Source: Paraburkholderia fungorum
Lineage (GTDB): Bacteria; Pseudomonadota; Gammaproteobacteria; Burkholderiales; Burkholderiaceae
Assembly: GCF_003610895.1 (NCBI RefSeq)
Contig: NZ_MCAS01000009.1
Location: forward strand, 1-64,000
DNA: 64,000 bases
Direction of reading: 5' to 3'
The notes beneath the pieces are model-generated. The model was not told where the DNA came from. It searched no databases and worked only from the letters and a program-made list of their open reading frames with translations. A program made the translations under genes and the position numbers. This document shows, piece after piece, positions 20,133 through 28,224 of the stretch (positions are counted from its first letter, which is position 1; every line of letters begins with the position of its first letter).

Positions 20133-21741
20133 ATTCATGCGCGGGCTCGCCGGTGGCGAACGCCTCGAGCGACGCTTTCTCGTCGGCGGCGCTCGGATCC
20201 CGCAAGCCGTGCTGGCCCATCAGCCGGTATAGCGTGACGCGCGAAATGTTCAGATCGGTCGCCGCCTCGTTCAACCGGTGACGATGCCGCAGCAGCGCGG
20301 CTTCGATCGCGCGCTTCTCGGCGGCTTCGCGCGCCTGCGAGAGGCTCATCGTCTGTTGCTCGGTGAACTGCGCGAGGTCGAGATCGTCGGCGGAAATCAG
20401 TTTGTTTTCCGCCATCACGATCGCGCGGCGCACCCGGTTGATCAGTTCGCGCACATTGCCGGGCCAGCTGTAGTTGTACATCGCCTCGATCGCGGACGGC
20501 GTAAAGCCGCGGATCTTGCGCGCGCTGTCGGTCTTGAACTTGTGCATGATGTGATGCGCAAGAATCTCAATGTCCTTGCCGCGGGCGCGCAGCGGCGGTT
20601 CGTCGACACGCAGCACGCACAGGCGGTGAAACAGGTCGGCGCGGAACCGTCCTTCGCGCATCGCGACCTCGAGATCCACGTGAGTCGCCGAGATGATGCG
20701 CACATCCACCTGGATCGATTCGCGCCCGCCAAGCCGCTCGATCTTGCCTTCCTGCAAAAAGCGCAGCAGGCTTGCCTGGCTTTCCATCGGCAGGTCGCCG
20801 ATTTCGTCGAGCAGCAGGGTGCCGCCGTCCGCCGCCTCGACCCGGCCGATCTTGCGCTGGTTCGCGCCGGTGAACGCGCCGCGTTCATAGCCGAATAGTT
20901 CGGACTGCAGCAGATGATGCGGAATCGCGCCACAGTTGATCGCGATGAACGGCGCCTTGCGGCGCGGCGAGCGCTCGTGAATCGCCAGCGCGGTGAGTTC
21001 CTTGCCGGTACCGGATTCGCCCGAGATGAACACGCTGGCGTCGGTATTGGCGACTTTGCGAATGGTGCGGAACAGTTGCTGCATCGCTTCGCAGGTGCCG
21101 ACCATTTCGTCTTCGTCGTCTGCCGCGGCGGGCGCGGCAGGCGGAATCTCGTCGACATCGCACAGCGTCACCATGCCGAATGCGTGACTGGCGAGGTAGT
21201 CGATCGTGATGTTGGCCACCGGCGTCTTGACGTAGTCGAAGCAGTAGTGGCGGATCAGGCGCCGCACACCCGGGTCGGCGAGGCGCTCCGAAGTAACGAG
21301 CGCGATCCAGCCAATCTGCTGTTGACGCAAGCTCGCTTCGAGTCCGCCAAGATCGCGCGGCGCAAAGCTGGCGAGGTCGGCGATGCCGGCGCAGACCACG
21401 TCCGGCTTGAGCAGGCGCGCAACCTCATGCGCCGAGCGGGCCACCATCACGTGCCAGCCACGGCTTTTCAGATGCGCGCTGAGCCCCTCGTCCGGCGTGC
21501 GCGCGACGTAGAGCAGTGTCCGCTCGGTCTGCGCGTGCGGCAGACCGCTCCCTTTCGCGGTGGTAGAGGGTTCGTGCAAGCGCTCCACAACGGCCTCCTG
21601 AGGACGCGCCAAAGAGACTTCCGATGGGCGTCCCCCGAGGACGCCCGTTGCTCGTGTCACAGGACCTTCCGGCGCCCGGGCAATCGACAGATGAGTGCCG
21701 GAGGGCAAGGCCACGCTGCTCAGATGGGGTGATTCGCGCAC
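20131..21741 (-). CDS. Sigma-54-dependent activator, VpsR/BerB-like (last gene of the Fap-type operon)
   Basis: This 536-residue enhancer-binding protein starts at a GTG with a GAGG site, 24 bp after fapF. Residues 1-70 look disordered. About 72-195 is a degenerate receiver-like domain without the acidic pair expected in the first loop (TLLYVARTPDEG). The AAA+ domain has Walker A GESGTGKE (241-248), the sigma-54 contact loop GAFTGA (288-293) and Walker B TLLLDEIGD (308-316). A Fis-type helix-turn-helix (NEAATDLNISRVTLYRLMGQ) lies near the C-terminus. It is closely related along its whole length to the activator at 28626-30020. It probably controls the operon it belongs to; c-di-GMP sensing is only an analogy with VpsR and BerB. 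Confidence 0.88.
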   Translation of the reverse strand: MRESPHLSSVALPSGTHLSIARAPEGPVTRATGVLGGRPSEVSLARPQEAVVERLHEPSTTAKGSGLPHAQTERTLLYVARTPDEGLSAHLKSRGWHVMVARSAHEVARLLKPDVVCAGIADLASFAPRDLGGLEASLRQQQIGWIALVTSERLADPGVRRLIRHYCFDYVKTPVANITIDYLASHAFGMVTLCDVDEIPPAAPAAADDEDEMVGTCEAMQQLFRTIRKVANTDASVFISGESGTGKELTALAIHERSPRRKAPFIAINCGAIPHHLLQSELFGYERGAFTGANQRKIGRVEAADGGTLLLDEIGDLPMESQASLLRFLQEGKIERLGGRESIQVDVRIISATHVDLEVAMREGRFRADLFHRLCVLRVDEPPLRARGKDIEILAHHIMHKFKTDSARKIRGFTPSAIEAMYNYSWPGNVRELINRVRRAIVMAENKLISADDLDLAQFTEQQTMSLSQAREAAEKRAIEAALLRHRHRLNEAATDLNISRVTLYRLMGQHGLRDPSAADEKASLEAFATGEPAHE

Positions 21742-21765
21742 GATCAGCCTCGTATTGTTGGCACG

Positions 21766-23205
21766 TCAAAAGGTGTAGGGAAAACGCACGCCGATCACGA
21801 AGTTCGGCGTGTCGGGCGTGAGGCCGACCGACACCGAGCCGTTGATCGTCAAGTGCTTGTTCACTACGTGATTCAGGCCGAAGGTCAATGCGGCGGCGGT
21901 GGTTTCGCTGCCTGGCACCTTCGAATAAGTGCCGCCTGGCGCCTTGGTTTGCGACTCGGGTTCCAGCGCCATCGTGTACGAGATGCTGGCCGAGTCCTTG
22001 TCCGAGAATGCCAGGGCGACGCCGCCGCCGAACTGCACGACGTCGCCGATCTTGACCGTCGCGGGTTCGGTCTGGCCGATCACCGACGAGATGTCGGAGA
22101 ACGAGCGGGCAATGTTATAGGTGTACGAAACGCTGCCGAACAGCACGACCGGATCGTAGGTCTTCAACACCGACAGACCCGCCGTGATGTTCCAGAAGCC
22201 GGTGCCGGTGGGCAGCTTGGTGGGCGCGACGAGGTTGGTGTTGTCGGCATCCACCTGCGCCAGCTTGATGCCGAACGGCGACGAGCCGGTCGGCGCCTTG
22301 ATGCGCAGGCTGCCGACCAGGTCCGGCAGGCTGTTGGTTTCCTTCAGGATCTGGTAGTAAATCCCGAAGTTGACGTCGCCAATGTCGCTCGAATTCGCCG
22401 AGGCGTCCGAGACCGTATTCGCGGCGCCGCCAGCCCCGCCGACGATGAAGTTGCTGTGCCGGTAGACGTAGGGCACGTCGACGTCGACGCTGATGCGGTC
22501 GGTCAGACCGTAGCGCGTATCGAGGTCGGCCATCACCTGGTGCGACTTGGTTTCGCCGAGGTTGATGTTGCCGAGGAAAATCGCGTCGAGCGCGAGGAAG
22601 CCGGACAGTTGCAACTGGCGGCGATCGTAGTAGGTGTCGCTGATGCCCCAGTCCATGGTTAGCTTGTGCTCGAACAGCGGCGTGTGCTGCTGGTTCTGCA
22701 CCACGGCGTCTTCGGCCTGCGTGCGCACCGGTTGCGCGGCTTTCTGCGTCTGGCCGACCGCGCCGCTGCCGTCGGTTGCAGCCGGCAGGCTGCCTCCGCC
22801 GCCGTTGTCAGGCACCGGCGGATTGACAGGCACGCCCGTCGCGGTACCTGTGGCGCTGCCGGGCGCGGGTGTGCCCGGGTTCACCTGGGCCAGTGGCGGC
22901 AGCGGCACAGGCAGGCCGTCCGCGCCGGGTTGCTCGGCGACCGCGGCGTCGCCGGTCGGCTCGCCATAGCCCGGCGCACCGCGGCCGCGTTGCGCCATCT
23001 CGAGATTCGTGACCTGCCGTTCGAGTGAGATGATCTGCTTCTGCTGTTCGCTGACGACGCGCATCAGCGTGTTCAGCCGGTCTTCAACGGATTGATCGGC
23101 GAGCGCCTGCGCGCTGGCCCCCTGCGATAGCGCAAACAGCATGGCTGCGGCCGGAATGGCCGCTAACGCCATGCGTGGCGTACCGGTCCTTGAGAATCTG
23201 ATCAT
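21766..23205 (-). CDS. fapF: FapF-like outer-membrane amyloid secretion pore
   Basis: From the ATG with a GGGGGA site 8 bases upstream, the product has 479 residues. A signal peptide ends at QGASAQA (about 33). A coiled coil follows (about 38-70: DRLNTLMRVVSEQQKQIISL, then ERQVTNLE). A Pro/Gly/Ala-rich linker spans 70-165, and a long region of alternating strands ends in a terminal aromatic (RFPYTF), as expected for an outer-membrane beta-barrel. This coiled-coil, linker and barrel plan is that of Pseudomonas FapF, the trimeric pore that exports fibril subunits. It also resembles phenol-degradation meta-pathway porins in the barrel. A 12-codon longer start is possible. Confidence 0.82.
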   Translation of the reverse strand: MIRFSRTGTPRMALAAIPAAAMLFALSQGASAQALADQSVEDRLNTLMRVVSEQQKQIISLERQVTNLEMAQRGRGAPGYGEPTGDAAVAEQPGADGLPVPLPPLAQVNPGTPAPGSATGTATGVPVNPPVPDNGGGGSLPAATDGSGAVGQTQKAAQPVRTQAEDAVVQNQQHTPLFEHKLTMDWGISDTYYDRRQLQLSGFLALDAIFLGNINLGETKSHQVMADLDTRYGLTDRISVDVDVPYVYRHSNFIVGGAGGAANTVSDASANSSDIGDVNFGIYYQILKETNSLPDLVGSLRIKAPTGSSPFGIKLAQVDADNTNLVAPTKLPTGTGFWNITAGLSVLKTYDPVVLFGSVSYTYNIARSFSDISSVIGQTEPATVKIGDVVQFGGGVALAFSDKDSASISYTMALEPESQTKAPGGTYSKVPGSETTAAALTFGLNHVVNKHLTINGSVSVGLTPDTPNFVIGVRFPYTF

Positions 23206-23317
23206 TTTTTGTTCCCCCGGTATTCTGACCACGTGTCGCATGTCTCCTTAGCTTCGCGCGGTCGTTTTGGTACTGCTTTGGTGCTTGGTCTCTGTCTTGA
23301 GCGGGTGGCGGCCCGTG

Positions 23318-24118
23318 TTATCTCCTTACGGTGTTCTGCAGGGCTTGAAGGGCCCCCAACTGGCGCAGCATCGCGGCTGACATCTGCTGTGTCTGCAAAT
23401 GCAATTGCAACTGGTTGGCGACTTGCTGGTTATTGCCTGCGATCTGCAAGAGTTGGGCGATCATGCCGGCTTGTTGTGCACTGCTCGGCGCGATGGTCTG
23501 GGTGGCGATACCGGCCGGCGTTTGCAGCGCGATCGAAATACCGCCGTTGGCGAGACTCACGGAGGCTTTCACCGAGCCGTTCGCATTGCTTGCGGCCGCC
23601 GCCGTTGCGTTGTTATAGGCGCCGCCCGTCAGGCTGCCCGGCGAGGCGTCGAAATCGATCAGCGCCTGGTTGGTGCCGAGGTTGCCGTTGCCGGCCACCT
23701 GAGCGATTTGCGAGACGCCGTTGACGTTGACGTTCTGCCCGCCGCTCGCGCTGGCGTTGTGGTTGGCTCCGCTGCCCGATGGTCCGGTCGGGCCGGTCAC
23801 GGAGGCCGATGAATTGAACTGGACGCTCGGCTGGTTGAGCGCGTTGGTGACGATCGAGAGCGCGCCCGAGGCGGCAGCGGTGGCGCCGTTCGGCAACTGC
23901 CATTGCGACAGCAGGGTAATGACGACGCCCGAGATGATGTCCCCGACAATGCCTTTGCCGGTCTGGTTGGCGAGGACGGTGTCGTCGACGGGTTGCAGCT
24001 TGAGGGCGCCGACGTCTTCAAACACAGTCGGCGCCTGCTCGGCGGCCTGCGCGACTGGTGCAAGGCCGCACGTCGTGAAACACAACGCACAGCCAATGGT
24101 GAGTAAGTTTCGGTCCAT
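23318..24118 (-). CDS. fapE: FapE-like secreted protein
   Basis: The 266-residue protein has a signal peptide (cleavage near APVAQAAEQA, residue 26) and is rich in Asn, Gln, Ala and Ser. One copy of the motif shared with the FapB/FapC-like proteins is visible at 134-150 (GVSQIAQVAGNGNLGTN). A Gln-rich C-terminus (AGNNQQVANQLQLHLQTQQM) follows. It lies between the C39 peptidase and the pore gene, the position of fapE in Pseudomonas, where FapE is a minor fibril-associated protein. The assignment rests on position, composition and that single motif. Confidence 0.65.
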   Translation of the reverse strand: MDRNLLTIGCALCFTTCGLAPVAQAAEQAPTVFEDVGALKLQPVDDTVLANQTGKGIVGDIISGVVITLLSQWQLPNGATAAASGALSIVTNALNQPSVQFNSSASVTGPTGPSGSGANHNASASGGQNVNVNGVSQIAQVAGNGNLGTNQALIDFDASPGSLTGGAYNNATAAAASNANGSVKASVSLANGGISIALQTPAGIATQTIAPSSAQQAGMIAQLLQIAGNNQQVANQLQLHLQTQQMSAAMLRQLGALQALQNTVRR

Positions 24119-24124
24119 GATGAG

Positions 24125-24835
24125 TCAGAACAACTCTGCCTTGATCAAACCGTATTCAACAAAGGGAGTCGCAGCCGTGCCGTTTTCCAGCGCGCGTTCG
24201 CGCAGCTTGAGCGCGAGCGACTCGTTGCCTTGCAAGAGCGGAGAATCCTCCTTGAATGGCTTGCCGACGACCGCGAATACGAGGCCGTTCCACTTCTTGA
24301 CGAAGTCGTCTTCCATGACGATGCGGTTGCCGAGGGCGGGGTCGGCAATGAAGATGCGGCGGTCTTCCGCGTGCTTGACGATGACGAAGTGCTCGTAGCC
24401 GTCGCTGTTCATCAGCACGAGCACGGGAATCTGCAGGTGATAAAGCGCTTCGGCGGTGACGCGAAACCCGCGGCCGCGCAGGCCGATCGTTTCGACGAAC
24501 TTCTTCATGTCGAGCATCGAGAAGCCGTTCTTGACCACCACCTCCGGTGTCGAAAACACCATCATGCGGCGGATCATTTCGGTTTCAGGAATGTCGATGC
24601 CGTAGCCGTACTTCAGCAGCGTGGCGAGAGCGGCCGAGCCGCAGCTGTAGTCGTAACGCTGCGAAACGATGTGGTTGTAGCGTAGCTCGCGGATCGAGCG
24701 CACGTTCACGTCGAACGGCACGCCCGCTGCGGCATTCATGGAAAGGGCACTCTGCGCATGACCCGTTTGTGACAACACGAGTCCAGCGAAGAGCGCCGCA
24801 AAAAAGCCATGCGTTGCCCTGCTCACCCCGAACAT
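24125..24835 (-). CDS. fapD: FapD-like C39-family cysteine peptidase, exported
   Basis: The 236-residue protein has a signal peptide (cleavage near QTGHAQS, residue 28). The C39 catalytic set is visible: Q59 and C65 in QRYDYSCGSAAL, H149 in GYEHFVIVKH, D165 in FIADPALGN. There is no ABC transporter part, so it is a free-standing periplasmic peptidase, as FapD is in Pseudomonas. GGGGGGA precedes the ATG. FapD is needed for Fap fibril export; its substrate is not settled. It follows fapC across a 95-bp gap that holds a stable hairpin and precedes the FapE-like gene by 6 bases. Confidence 0.85.
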   Translation of the reverse strand: MFGVSRATHGFFAALFAGLVLSQTGHAQSALSMNAAAGVPFDVNVRSIRELRYNHIVSQRYDYSCGSAALATLLKYGYGIDIPETEMIRRMMVFSTPEVVVKNGFSMLDMKKFVETIGLRGRGFRVTAEALYHLQIPVLVLMNSDGYEHFVIVKHAEDRRIFIADPALGNRIVMEDDFVKKWNGLVFAVVGKPFKEDSPLLQGNESLALKLRERALENGTAATPFVEYGLIKAELF

Positions 24836-24854
24836 GGTCTATCCCCCCCAGGGG

Positions 24855-24890
24855 AGACAACCGGTGAGCCCGAAGGCTGACCGGTTGTCT
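24855..24890 (-). promoter_or_regulatory. UUCG-capped hairpin between fapC-like and fapD-like genes
   Basis: An 11-bp perfect stem (AGACAACCGGT with its complement) continues, after one mismatch, into AGCC/GGCT. On the transcribed minus strand it is closed by a C-UUCG-G tetraloop. No T-run follows. It is better explained as a 3'-end stabiliser or processing/attenuation point than as a full terminator. Confidence 0.7.
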
Positions 24891-24930
24891 TCCTGCTATA
24901 CAGCTTTAGTTGCTGATTACCGACTACTGA

Positions 24931-26319
24931 TTACTGATGCGACACGCTGGCGATTGCAAGGCCGTTGTGTTGCAGGTTGCCTACGCCCGACGCGATGTTC
25001 ACACCGATGTTGCCGTCAGCATGGTTGAGCGCGCCGGCGCCGAGCATCGCCGAGCCGGTGAACTCGCCCGTGACGCCTGCGGCAGCGGTCTGGCAGTTCT
25101 GGTCGCTGGCGATGACTTCGCCACCTTGCATGCTGTCACGACCGTGACCTGCCTTGCTGCTGTCCGTCGTAGCCGATGCTGCCAGGCTGTTGTTCTGCAC
25201 GTTGCCGGCACCCGAGGCCACGTTCACACCGATATTGCCGGTCGCATTGGCCAGTGCCTTGGCGCCGACGGAAGCCACGAAGTTGAAGTCACCCACGGTC
25301 GCCGAGCCGCTCGATGCCTGCGTCGAGTAGATCTGCGCGCTGCCGAACACCGGGCCGACATCCATGTTCGACAGGGCGGCGTCATTGGACTGGGCGTTGT
25401 TGACGCCGGTGGAGATGTTGACGCCAATGTTGCCGTTTGCCGTATCCAGCGCGTCCTTGCCGATGCCGGCCGACATCGTCGTCGGTTTTTCGGTGTCGAT
25501 GTGCTGGGTGATGCTGCCCGTGACGGTGATGGAGCCCTTGTTGTCGTCGTAGTTATTGGCCCATCCGTAGGCGTGGCTGCCTTCGGAGTAGCTTTCGCTG
25601 ACCTTGCCGCCATAGCCGCTGCGGGTTTCCGTCGCCGTGTTCTGGCTGGCTGCCGAGTAGCCGCCGTATGCCACGCCGTAGCCGGCTGCCTGCGCTTCAA
25701 GCCCGGCGCCGAAGTTGCTCGAGACGTGGGTGTTGAGTGCGCCAGCGAAGCCTGCCGCGAGGCCGCCGAAGATCACGCCGGGGCCGCCGCCGAGACCGGC
25801 GATAAAGCCCGCTGCGAGGAAGCCGTTCGCGGAGGCATGCGTGTTCGCATAGTTGTAGCCTTTGACCGAGCCTTCGAAGCCGGTTGCGAAGCCGCCGCCT
25901 GCGATAAACGCGGCGCTCGACGAGGCCGTGTTGGTCTGCGTGTTGCTCTTGTCATAGGCCCAGGCGTTGCTGCTATACGACTGGCTCACGCCCCAGCCGC
26001 CACCGCTGCCGCTTGCATGGTTCCAGCTATCCGTCGTGTTGATCGTCGTGGTCACGTGGCCGGTGGTGTAGCTCTGCGGCGGCGTATTCATTTTCACGCC
26101 GGCCACGCTCACGTTTTGCGTGTTGTTGACCGTGGCGCCGGAGCTGCTCCCCACATCGACGTGGCCGCGCAGCGTGATGAAGCCGAACTCGCCGATGTCG
26201 GTATAGATGTTGGTTGCGGTAAAGAGCTCAGCCGGGTCGCAACCAGCCGTGCATTCGGCGTAAGCCGAGCTTGCTGCCATCGTCGACAGGACAGCCGCTG
26301 CAATGATTGTGCGCTTCAT
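24931..26319 (-). CDS. fapC: FapC-like functional amyloid subunit (major fibril candidate)
   Basis: This 462-residue secreted protein has a signal peptide ending near SSAYAE (21) and a CTAGC motif just after it. Residues 55-270 are Gly/Ser/Asn/Tyr/Ala-rich, including a hydrophobic Gly-rich stretch at 166-200. The C-terminal part carries three copies of a GNIGVNxxxGxxNxQxN motif at 296-312, 361-377 and 436-452, separated by linkers of 48-58 residues. This imperfect-repeat and linker layout and the motif itself are those of FapC/FapB amyloids. It would be exported through FapF and polymerise on the cell surface, supporting biofilm. The long non-repeat N-terminal half is unlike typical FapC. Confidence 0.8.
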   Translation of the reverse strand: MKRTIIAAAVLSTMAASSAYAECTAGCDPAELFTATNIYTDIGEFGFITLRGHVDVGSSSGATVNNTQNVSVAGVKMNTPPQSYTTGHVTTTINTTDSWNHASGSGGGWGVSQSYSSNAWAYDKSNTQTNTASSSAAFIAGGGFATGFEGSVKGYNYANTHASANGFLAAGFIAGLGGGPGVIFGGLAAGFAGALNTHVSSNFGAGLEAQAAGYGVAYGGYSAASQNTATETRSGYGGKVSESYSEGSHAYGWANNYDDNKGSITVTGSITQHIDTEKPTTMSAGIGKDALDTANGNIGVNISTGVNNAQSNDAALSNMDVGPVFGSAQIYSTQASSGSATVGDFNFVASVGAKALANATGNIGVNVASGAGNVQNNSLAASATTDSSKAGHGRDSMQGGEVIASDQNCQTAAAGVTGEFTGSAMLGAGALNHADGNIGVNIASGVGNLQHNGLAIASVSHQ

Positions 26320-26348
26320 GATGACGCTCCGATAAAGAGTGTGGCTCG

Positions 26349-26999
26349 TTAGAAAAAGGTGCCCGCCGGGGGACGGAGCACAAAACTGTTTGAACTGACG
26401 TTACCTGAGCCGGCAGTCTGGTTGATCTGGACGATCCCACTGACGTTTTTGAGCGCGTCCGCACCGATAGATACCTCGCGTGCGTCGTGGTTATCGCTAG
26501 CCTTTCCCAGGCTGCCGCCCTTGGCGGTCGTAGCGGATAGCACCCCATCCGCTACGATCTCCGCTTCAAGCGGTCCAGAACCGATTACGGCGCTGTTCCG
26601 CTGAAGATTCCCTACACCCGCCGACTGATTCACTTCGATAAGGCCAGAGGTGTTTGAAAATGCGTTGTTGCTGATCGTGCTTTTCGCGGCCGTCGTCTTC
26701 GCGTTCGTGGACGCGCTCTGCGAGCTGCTGATCAGATTGAGAGGGGCTTGCCCGTTGGCGAGCACGCCCTGATTTGCCTGCACGTTGTCGAGTCCCGCTG
26801 CTTCGTTGATGGCAACGACCCCAGTTGCACCGTTGGCCGCGCCGTTGCCGATCACCGACAGCGCGTCGACGATCGCGGGCGGCGTTTGGGCGTGTGCCGC
26901 GACGCTCGCAAGGCCGATGAACGCGCAGACCATCAGAGGCCAGCGTGACTGCTTGCGTGACGGAAGGCGCTGCGCTGCCGGGGCGTGTGTCATCGTCAT
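26349..26999 (-). CDS. fapB: FapB-like amyloid subunit (nucleator candidate)
   Basis: The 216-residue protein has a signal peptide (cleavage near VAAHAQT, 38). Three repeats share the same core, GxxxxNxxAGxxNxQxN, at 60-76, 119-135 and 188-204 (the third has S for Q), joined by Ser/Ala-rich linkers. The repeat number and size fit FapB, which nucleates FapC fibres in Pseudomonas. Its ATG overlaps the stop of the preceding gene by 4 bases (ATGA); a second ATG two codons later is also possible. The fapC-like gene follows after 29 bp. Confidence 0.78.
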   Translation of the reverse strand: MTMTHAPAAQRLPSRKQSRWPLMVCAFIGLASVAAHAQTPPAIVDALSVIGNGAANGATGVVAINEAAGLDNVQANQGVLANGQAPLNLISSSQSASTNAKTTAAKSTISNNAFSNTSGLIEVNQSAGVGNLQRNSAVIGSGPLEAEIVADGVLSATTAKGGSLGKASDNHDAREVSIGADALKNVSGIVQINQTAGSGNVSSNSFVLRPPAGTFF

Positions 27000-27475
27000 T
27001 TCATGGCTCCCAAAGCAGCGCCGAGCGGGGCGAGGGCACTGTTGACCGACTGGGCGATCGTGCCGCCGATTCCGCCGGCGCCGCCGAAGCTGGCGCCTGC
27101 GCCGACCGGCACGGCATTGCCCGCGAGCATGTGCTGGATACCGTTTGTGCCGACCAGCGCCTGCATGAAGCCGTTGCCGACGATGCCGGAAGCGGCGTGC
27201 GCGCCGTTCAGATCGAGATCGCTGGCGGTCGAGCCGAGCACGCCGTCGAACGTTGCGCTCGGGAAGGTCTGGATCTGCACGGCAATCGGATCCTGGTTCT
27301 TCGGCACCGGCACGAACGCATCGCGCGGTGTGATGTCACGTTCGATGATCAGGTTGCCCGGCTGGGTTACCTGCTGCGCGGCGGCACCTGTCACGGCACC
27401 CGCGGCGAGCACACCGAGCAGCGCGGAGAGTAGCGCCACGCGGCGGCTACTCGGCATCTGGGTTGAGGCGTTCAT
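26996..27475 (-). CDS. Secreted protein in the fapA position
   Basis: A 159-residue product starts at MNASTQMPSS with an AAGGAG site. A signal peptide is likely (ALLGVLAAGAVTGAAAQ, cleavage about 33). The mature part has IIERDITPRDAFVPVPKNQD, then a Gly/Ala-rich hydrophobic C-terminus (AGASFGGAGGIGGTIAQSVN). It has no cysteines and no Fap-type repeat. It sits directly before fapB, as FapA, a periplasmic chaperone-like protein, does in Pseudomonas. Sequence likeness to FapA was not recognised, so only the position supports that role. Confidence 0.65.
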   Translation of the reverse strand: MNASTQMPSSRRVALLSALLGVLAAGAVTGAAAQQVTQPGNLIIERDITPRDAFVPVPKNQDPIAVQIQTFPSATFDGVLGSTASDLDLNGAHAASGIVGNGFMQALVGTNGIQHMLAGNAVPVGAGASFGGAGGIGGTIAQSVNSALAPLGAALGAMK

Positions 27476-27537
27476 GTCAGCTCCTTGCTGGCGGACGATC
27501 GGCCGGTACGGTCCTGGGCGGCGCACGGATCGCCGCG

Positions 27538-28089
27538 CTAATTTCTCTGGTAGCTCGTGACGTTGCCTTGTGCAGAGCGGGCGACGTCGACGGGAACCGG
27601 CAACTGCGACGGCGGAGCAATTTCGTCCCACAGCGTCACGCCATTGCCACCGCTGTTGAAGCTGCGCATCATCTGCGGGGTGGCCGCGACCATCAACATG
27701 CCGCTGAAGCCGCCGCGCTGACTGGACAGCGCCTGATCGTCCAGCACGAGGTTGTTCACGGACGCGGTGTCGGCAGGAATGCTCAGCGCGTTGCCGGCCA
27801 GATCGCTGCGCGACGTGGCGCTGTCGTTCGTGCTGGCGACCTTGTTGTCTACCGCAGCCGCGCTCGCCGTACGAATGGCCGCCGTGTCCGGGATCGTCAC
27901 CGCTGCGAGCGTCGTGCTCGCGAGGGTGGCGGAACCCGCATCGGCGGTTTCGGCCGTCGTGGCTGATTGAGGCAGGGTGAATTCCTGTGCATTGACGCCA
28001 GCTGGCAGCACGATCAAGGCCATCGCGGCGGCGCATAGTGCGGTGCCGAGCGCAATGTTGTTCAGGTCGATGCGGAAAGCGAGTCGCAT
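27538..28089 (-). CDS. Unknown secreted protein, first gene of the Fap-type operon, with internal double-glycine motif
   Basis: This 183-residue protein starts at MRLAFRIDLNNIALGT with a GGAGACAC site. The signal peptide ends near PAGVNAQ (35). The mature N-terminal half is Ala/Thr/Ser/Asp-rich and probably disordered. At 116-127, LDDQALSSQRGG fits the spacing of double-glycine leaders (L at -12, L at -7, GG at -2/-1), which C39 peptidases cut; the operon encodes such a peptidase. The C-terminal 56 residues contain MLMVAATPQMMRSFNSGGNG. Pseudomonas fap operons have no counterpart that I recognise. It follows the sigma-54 promoter directly. Confidence 0.7.
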   Translation of the reverse strand: MRLAFRIDLNNIALGTALCAAAMALIVLPAGVNAQEFTLPQSATTAETADAGSATLASTTLAAVTIPDTAAIRTASAAAVDNKVASTNDSATSRSDLAGNALSIPADTASVNNLVLDDQALSSQRGGFSGMLMVAATPQMMRSFNSGGNGVTLWDEIAPPSQLPVPVDVARSAQGNVTSYQRN

Positions 28090-28116
28090 GATGTGTCTCC
28101 TTGGTGCACAGCATTT

Positions 28117-28132
28117 AGCGAAACGTGTGCCA
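28117..28132 (-). promoter_or_regulatory. Sigma-54 (-24/-12) promoter of the Fap-type operon
   Basis: On the minus strand TGGCACA-CGTT-TCGCT matches the consensus TGGCACG-N4-TTGCW, with GG and GC exactly in register and two mismatches elsewhere. Initiation would fall about 15 bp before the first gene's ATG, leaving just the Shine-Dalgarno. Two sigma-54 activators flank the operon. Confidence 0.78.
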
Positions 28133-28206
28133 TGAGTCGCAATCCATTGATGCGTCTGGAGGCGACCCGCATACCGCGGAGAAACAACTGAGAAATCGGA
28201 CAAAAA

Positions 28207-28224
28207 CGTTTCAGTGCTGAAACG
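28207..28224. promoter_or_regulatory. Perfect palindrome, likely activator-binding site for the sigma-54 promoter
   Basis: CGTTTCAG-TG-CTGAAACG is a perfect 8+2+8 inverted repeat. Its centre lies about 85 bp upstream of the -24 element, a usual distance for enhancer-binding proteins. No T-run flanks it, so it is not a terminator. Confidence 0.6.

Noticed and set aside
26996..28114. A 372-codon minus-strand frame across the first two operon genes
   Set aside because: Only its last 159 codons, from the ATG at 27475 with an AAGGAG site, show a signal peptide. The upstream part is a shadow of the preceding gene.
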